NCBI GenBank assembly: GCA_002751075.1
Contig: NAOQ01000881.1
Location: 1-10,635, forward strand
Length of the DNA: 10,635 nt
Direction: 5' to 3'
From: Ichthyophonus hoferi
Lineage: Eukaryota > Opisthokonta > Ichthyosporea > Ichthyophonida > Ichthyophonidae
In this document: positions 7,741-10,635 of the stretch, one piece after another
Layout of the letters: each line of letters starts with the position of its first letter
Numbering within the stretch: the stretch's first letter is position 1
Translations under genes and position numbers: made by a program
The notes under the pieces: generated by a model
What the model saw: only the letters and a program-made list of their open reading frames with translations
What the model was told of the DNA's origin: nothing
Database searches by the model: none

Positions 7741-9317
7741 GTAGGTACCCTTTGGTATGGAAGAATTGAAATAGGTTGAGGGGAGAAGGTTGAGACAGCG
7801 AGGAGAGGAAATATACAACTATATTACTCAACGTATACTCTTATAACAACATGCACTCTTGCATGGCATTCAGATAGTCCAACTAAATAGAAAAATTAAG
7901 AATGGTTTATACATAGATAGAAACATTGGGAGATAGAAGGGAGATAGAAGTAGAAACACTGAAAGCATCGAGTTTACTCAAAGTTTACTCATAGATTCCT
8001 GCAGCCTACCTTTAATCCTACCTATAATCGAGGCAAGAATGATTATATTTTAATAAGCCGTTGGAACATACGTACCCATGACTACCACAAAGGGGAGGTT
8101 GTTGTATTGGCGTAAGTTTGTCTTACTTTTGTTTGTTTCTTTTATATAATCTTCTTTATTTTTTTTTCTTTCTTAAAACATATCAGTGGCCATCAGTAGC
8201 ATATACCAACTCAATTTGGTATAGTATACTATATTTTGAGACGTGTTTCAATTCTTGCATTATAATAATAGAAGAAGGAGAGAAAGAGTGGATTATGGTT
8301 GGAATTGGGTGCTATTTTTCTGAAGTTACTTGTCTTCTTTTAAGAACAATGTTGGGTTATTGGTGTTTTTTATAGAGAGCTATTGATATATATACATAGA
8401 TATATATTATTTTCAATTATAAATACTGTTTTAAAATTTAATAATCAATAGTCATTTAAACTATATACACCAATATTCTTTTAAAATCCAACCATAAACT
8501 TTCTTTTAAAATTTAAGCATAAGTATAGGCACTTATACTAAAAAGGATTATAGGAGTGGAGTGGGATTGGATTAGAGTGAATATTAAAATATAATATAAC
8601 TAGTCTTTTAAAATTTAAGCACCAATACTCTTTTAAAATCCAATCATAAATGTTCTTTTAAAATTTAATCATAAACATAACCATGCGTACACAGGTCCCC
8701 AGATGACCCGCATAGCTATATAGTTAAAAGAATTATTGGAGTGGAGGGAGACTGGGTAAGAGCAAAGTGGCAGGGGAAAGAGAAAGTGAGAATACCTAGG
8801 GGTCACTGCTGGGTAGAAGGTGATAATGGTACCAGGAGTTATGATAGTAAGGCATTTGGTCCGGTAAGTTGGAGTCTTTATATGTACATGATTGTACTTA
8901 TGTATGTATGTATATATGTGTGCACCCTATATATATATATATATATATATATTAACTATTGTTATACTAACTAATGGCCTTCCTCTACTATCTACTGTCT
9001 ATTGCTTTATTCTTTTAATTATTTTTATGTTCATTATTTCTTCTGTCCTTTTTAGTTACTATTTATCTATCTCTTATACTCCTTCTTTCGCTCCTTTATT
9101 ATATATGTCTCTCTTTCTCTCTCTCTTTGTGTGTTCTCTCTTTCCCTTTCCCTTTCCCTCTTCCTCTTCCTCTTCCTCTTTCTCCTTCTCTGTCCCACTT
9201 ATTCTTTACTAGGTGGCCATGGCTCTTATAGAAGGGAGAGTAACCCACATAATATGGCCGCCAAGTCAAATGGGTAGAGTCAGTCGTATAATACCAGCCA
9301 GGATTCACAATCAATAA
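7627..9317 (+). CDS. IMMP2L: Mitochondrial inner membrane protease subunit 2, 4 exons, 164 aa
   Basis: Seen: exons 7627-7740, 8005-8111, 8695-8863 and 9213-9317, with GT-AG introns of 264, 583 and 349 bases and phases 0, 2, 0. Residues 11-23 form a hydrophobic membrane segment. GQSMQP (residues 34-39) carries the catalytic Ser36. The VKRIIGVEGD block gives the catalytic Lys85. PRGHCWVEGDN followed by YDSKAFGPV (residues 108-131) is the conserved S26 C-terminal box, and THIIWPP matches the vertebrate THILWPP. Known: Imp2 is the S26-family Ser-Lys protease of the IMP complex. It removes intermembrane-space sorting signals, for example from cytochrome c1, and faces the intermembrane space. The length is close to the human protein (175 aa), and all catalytic residues are present, so it looks intact. 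It sits head to head with the taxilin gene. The assignment to subunit 2 rather than subunit 1 rests on the overall match to IMMP2L. Confidence 0.96.
8005..8111 (+). CDS. IMMP2L: IMMP2L exon 2
   Basis: The acceptor is TTCCTGCAG|CCT and the donor TTG GC|GTAAGT is phase 2. It encodes PTFNPTYNRGKNDYILISRW and onward to HKGEVVVLA, matching the HRGDIVSLVSP region of the vertebrate protein. Confidence 0.94.
8428..8675 (+). repeat. Six interspersed TTCTTTTAAAATYYAA units
   Basis: Copies at about 8428, 8476, 8501, 8603, 8628 and 8653, most followed by CATAAA or similar, in IMMP2L intron 2. Part of the copy number comes from the duplication described for 8468-8579. Confidence 0.75.
8468..8579 (+). pseudogene. 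Decayed tandem copy of IMMP2L exon 3 start
   Basis: 8468-8529 matches 8620-8681 at roughly 87% by eye. 8541-8579 then matches the exon at 8726-8764 and reads KRIIGVEWDWIRV against the exon's KRIIGVEGDWVRA. The copy lacks about 33 bases that hold the real acceptor and the SPDDPHSY codons, and its frame meets a stop (TAA) at about 8589. If joined to exon 2 through the TATAG at 8528, it would read a stop within a few codons, so it is noncoding. Confidence 0.8.
8695..8863 (+). CDS. IMMP2L: IMMP2L exon 3 (catalytic Lys, C-terminal box)
   Basis: The acceptor is TACACAG|G, which completes Ala74, and the donor is CCG|GTAAGT (phase 0). It encodes SPDDPHSYIVKRIIGVEGDW then the PRGHCWVEGD and DSKAFGP boxes. 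A later AG (TATATAG at about 8722) would remove the SP..P motif and break the phase, so the earlier acceptor is chosen. Confidence 0.95.
8928..8952 (+). repeat. TA microsatellite
   Basis: About twelve TA units in IMMP2L intron 3. Confidence 0.9.
9108..9191 (+). repeat. Polypyrimidine tract with CCCTTT and CTTCCT repeats
   Basis: Pyrimidine runs at 9108-9128 and 9134-9191, the second 58 bases without a purine, built from TTTCCC and CTTCCT units. It lies about 20 bases before the acceptor of IMMP2L exon 4 and probably serves as an oversized splice-site tract. Confidence 0.85.
9213..9317 (+). CDS. IMMP2L: IMMP2L exon 4 (stop codon)
   Basis: The acceptor TTTACTAG|GTG follows a very long pyrimidine tract. 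It encodes 34 residues beginning VAMALIEGRVTHIIWPPSQM, then TAA. No clear AATAAA follows within several hundred bases. Confidence 0.94.
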   Translation: MAMALIEGRVTHIIWPPSQMGRVSRIIPARIHNQ

Positions 9318-10635
9318 GTAGTAATGAAACAACACCTAGTGTATATTTTAGTTTCTACTGAACGCTAACCCATAACTATCTTGCCTTATTTAGTATATAG
9401 TTTATTATTTTTCGGTCCTTGATAATAGACTGAGTTGACATTATATAGTTTCCGCCGATCTACTCGCCTGTCAGTATACTTAATATTTAGTATGGTCCTA
9501 ACTAATTAGTTATGGATTGGAATTTATGCTTATTTTTGTTAAAACAGGAATATTTAATTAATTTGGGCATTTCTTTATATAGTTATAAATATCTAATATT
9601 ATTAGTAGTTATTATTACATATGTAGTCTGGGAAAATAGCCAGTGCAATCTATTGGTGTTAAGCGTCAATTCAAGATGATCTATCAAAAATTGAACCAGC
9701 CAATGGTAGAGATCCTGCAGCTATATAATAAGCCATTTCAGATCTTATGTTTTGGGGTCCAGATAACACATTGCTTAGGCATCCTGCCTATGGCAAGTCC
9801 CGTTGACTGGCTTAATAATAAAAATATGTCTTAGCGTAGCTGTGCTCCATGTATGCAAAAAGACAAGTTTAAACCCCCCTTAATTTGGTACTATCTCTCC
9901 TTTTAAACGAATATAGGTCACAGGAACGCTCTTGCCTCTACCTATTATTCCCAATAATTTTCTTATTGTATGGGGACAAGCATATTTAGCACCACTTACT
10001 ATACTCTTTCATTCGGATTTATACCTAAATACTAGTGCGAGTATGTCCTACTTAAAATGTCATACCTTTCATCTTATTTACCTATGTAAAACGTAAGTAT
10101 TGGATCTATGATAAAATTAATACCCCATTACTGCGGACCAATCGGTCTATTAATGTAATTATACTGCAATACAATTTATTGGATAAAAAATATATTTGTA
10201 AGTATTGCACTACTAATTGTCTAATGAGCTTTGCTCCTAATAATTAAAGCTGGATGAAATTAACCAATCCAAGAGCGTAGTGCGAGGCTAGTTTGTTCAG
10301 TATTTCACACAAGTCGTAAACAAACTAAACAAATCTAATTACCAGCTCAATATAACAACAAATTTATTGTTATTTGCCATTTCCATATTTTCTTTTACAG
10401 TTATTGACATGGGTAGACTGCAAATTCTCTTCATTAATTTAGTGAACTGTAAGCTATATCTGGCTACAGATTTTATATTTAAAACATTAGAGACATTATG
10501 TAACAAAAAATTACTAGTACTAAGGCAGTATAGAAACAATATCTTGATCAGGCAGATAAAATCCAATGAAAAATAAAATTTATGAACTTGACCAAAGAGA
10601 GATGGCTAAAAACCATTTTAAGATAAGCCAAGACA
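9318..10635. other. No recognised gene; IMMP2L 3' flank
   Basis: It presumably starts with the IMMP2L 3' UTR. The open frames at 9643-9834 (plus), 10367-10576 (plus) and 10339-10566 (minus) resemble no family I know, and the last two overlap on opposite strands. Base composition is less repetitive than in the introns, so a degraded interspersed element is possible. A perfect 14-base palindrome TAACTAATTAGTTA lies near 9498. Confidence 0.5.
9801..9925 (+). repeat. Diverged dispersed repeat, right copy
   Basis: GTTGACTGGCTTAATAATAA, CCATGTATGC and ATATAGGTCA occur in the same order as in 1130-1450. Identity between the blocks is patchy, so this is a tentative family of two old copies. Confidence 0.38.

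Noticed and set aside
9099-9335. Minus-strand frame encoding an Arg/Gly/Lys-rich repeat protein
   Set aside because: It is antisense to the polypyrimidine tract and IMMP2L exon 4.
9643-9834. 63-codon plus-strand frame in the right flank
   Set aside because: No recognisable motif, no splice support, and its end overlaps the dispersed repeat; the length is not remarkable.
10339-10576. Overlapping 75- and 69-codon frames on opposite strands near the right end
   Set aside because: Neither shows a family signal, and mutual overlap in AT-rich DNA argues for chance.
1-10635. Search for tRNA, rRNA, snoRNA and capsid- or polymerase-bearing elements
   Set aside because: No tRNA A/B box pair, convincing C/D box pair, or recognisable reverse transcriptase, integrase or transposase motif was seen by eye.

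Overview
The window is AT-rich eukaryotic DNA holding two spliced, divergently transcribed genes whose exons can be assembled with matching splice phases at every junction. Leftward (minus strand) is an 11-exon gene for a 382-residue coiled-coil protein of the taxilin family, start codon at 7230 and stop at 1618-1620. Rightward (plus strand) is a 4-exon gene for a 164-residue mitochondrial inner membrane protease subunit 2 (IMMP2L/Imp2), start codon at 7627 and stop ending at 9317. Their start codons are 396 bases apart in a very AT-rich stretch, so the two genes probably share a divergent promoter region.

Layout: 1-1617 has no recognised gene, some repeat-like sequence and presumably the taxilin 3' UTR. 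1618-7230 is the taxilin gene, with introns of about 160-785 bases. Most of these introns hold their own micro- or minisatellite (GGATA, CATA, 28-bp, 12-bp, TA/TGTA/AAT, ATTAT and a very regular 20-bp array). 7231-7626 is the intergenic promoter region. 7627-9317 is IMMP2L, with a long polypyrimidine tract just before its last exon. 9318-10635 has no recognised gene.

The compact genes, GT-AG introns, taxilin family member and simple-repeat load suggest an invertebrate animal or close relative with a small AT-rich genome, for example a sponge or another early-branching metazoan. That is inference; the sequence does not fix the taxon. The two products work in different places (vesicle traffic or cytoplasm versus the mitochondrial intermembrane space), so the pairing need not be functional.

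The most interesting signals are not a new system. They are decayed tandem copies of exon starts. A remnant of IMMP2L exon 3 lies in the intron before the real exon, and a three-copy 82-bp repeat in taxilin intron 10 spans the acceptor and first codons of exon 11. Nearly all longer open frames in the introns are Ile/Tyr-rich translations of simple repeats and are not genes.
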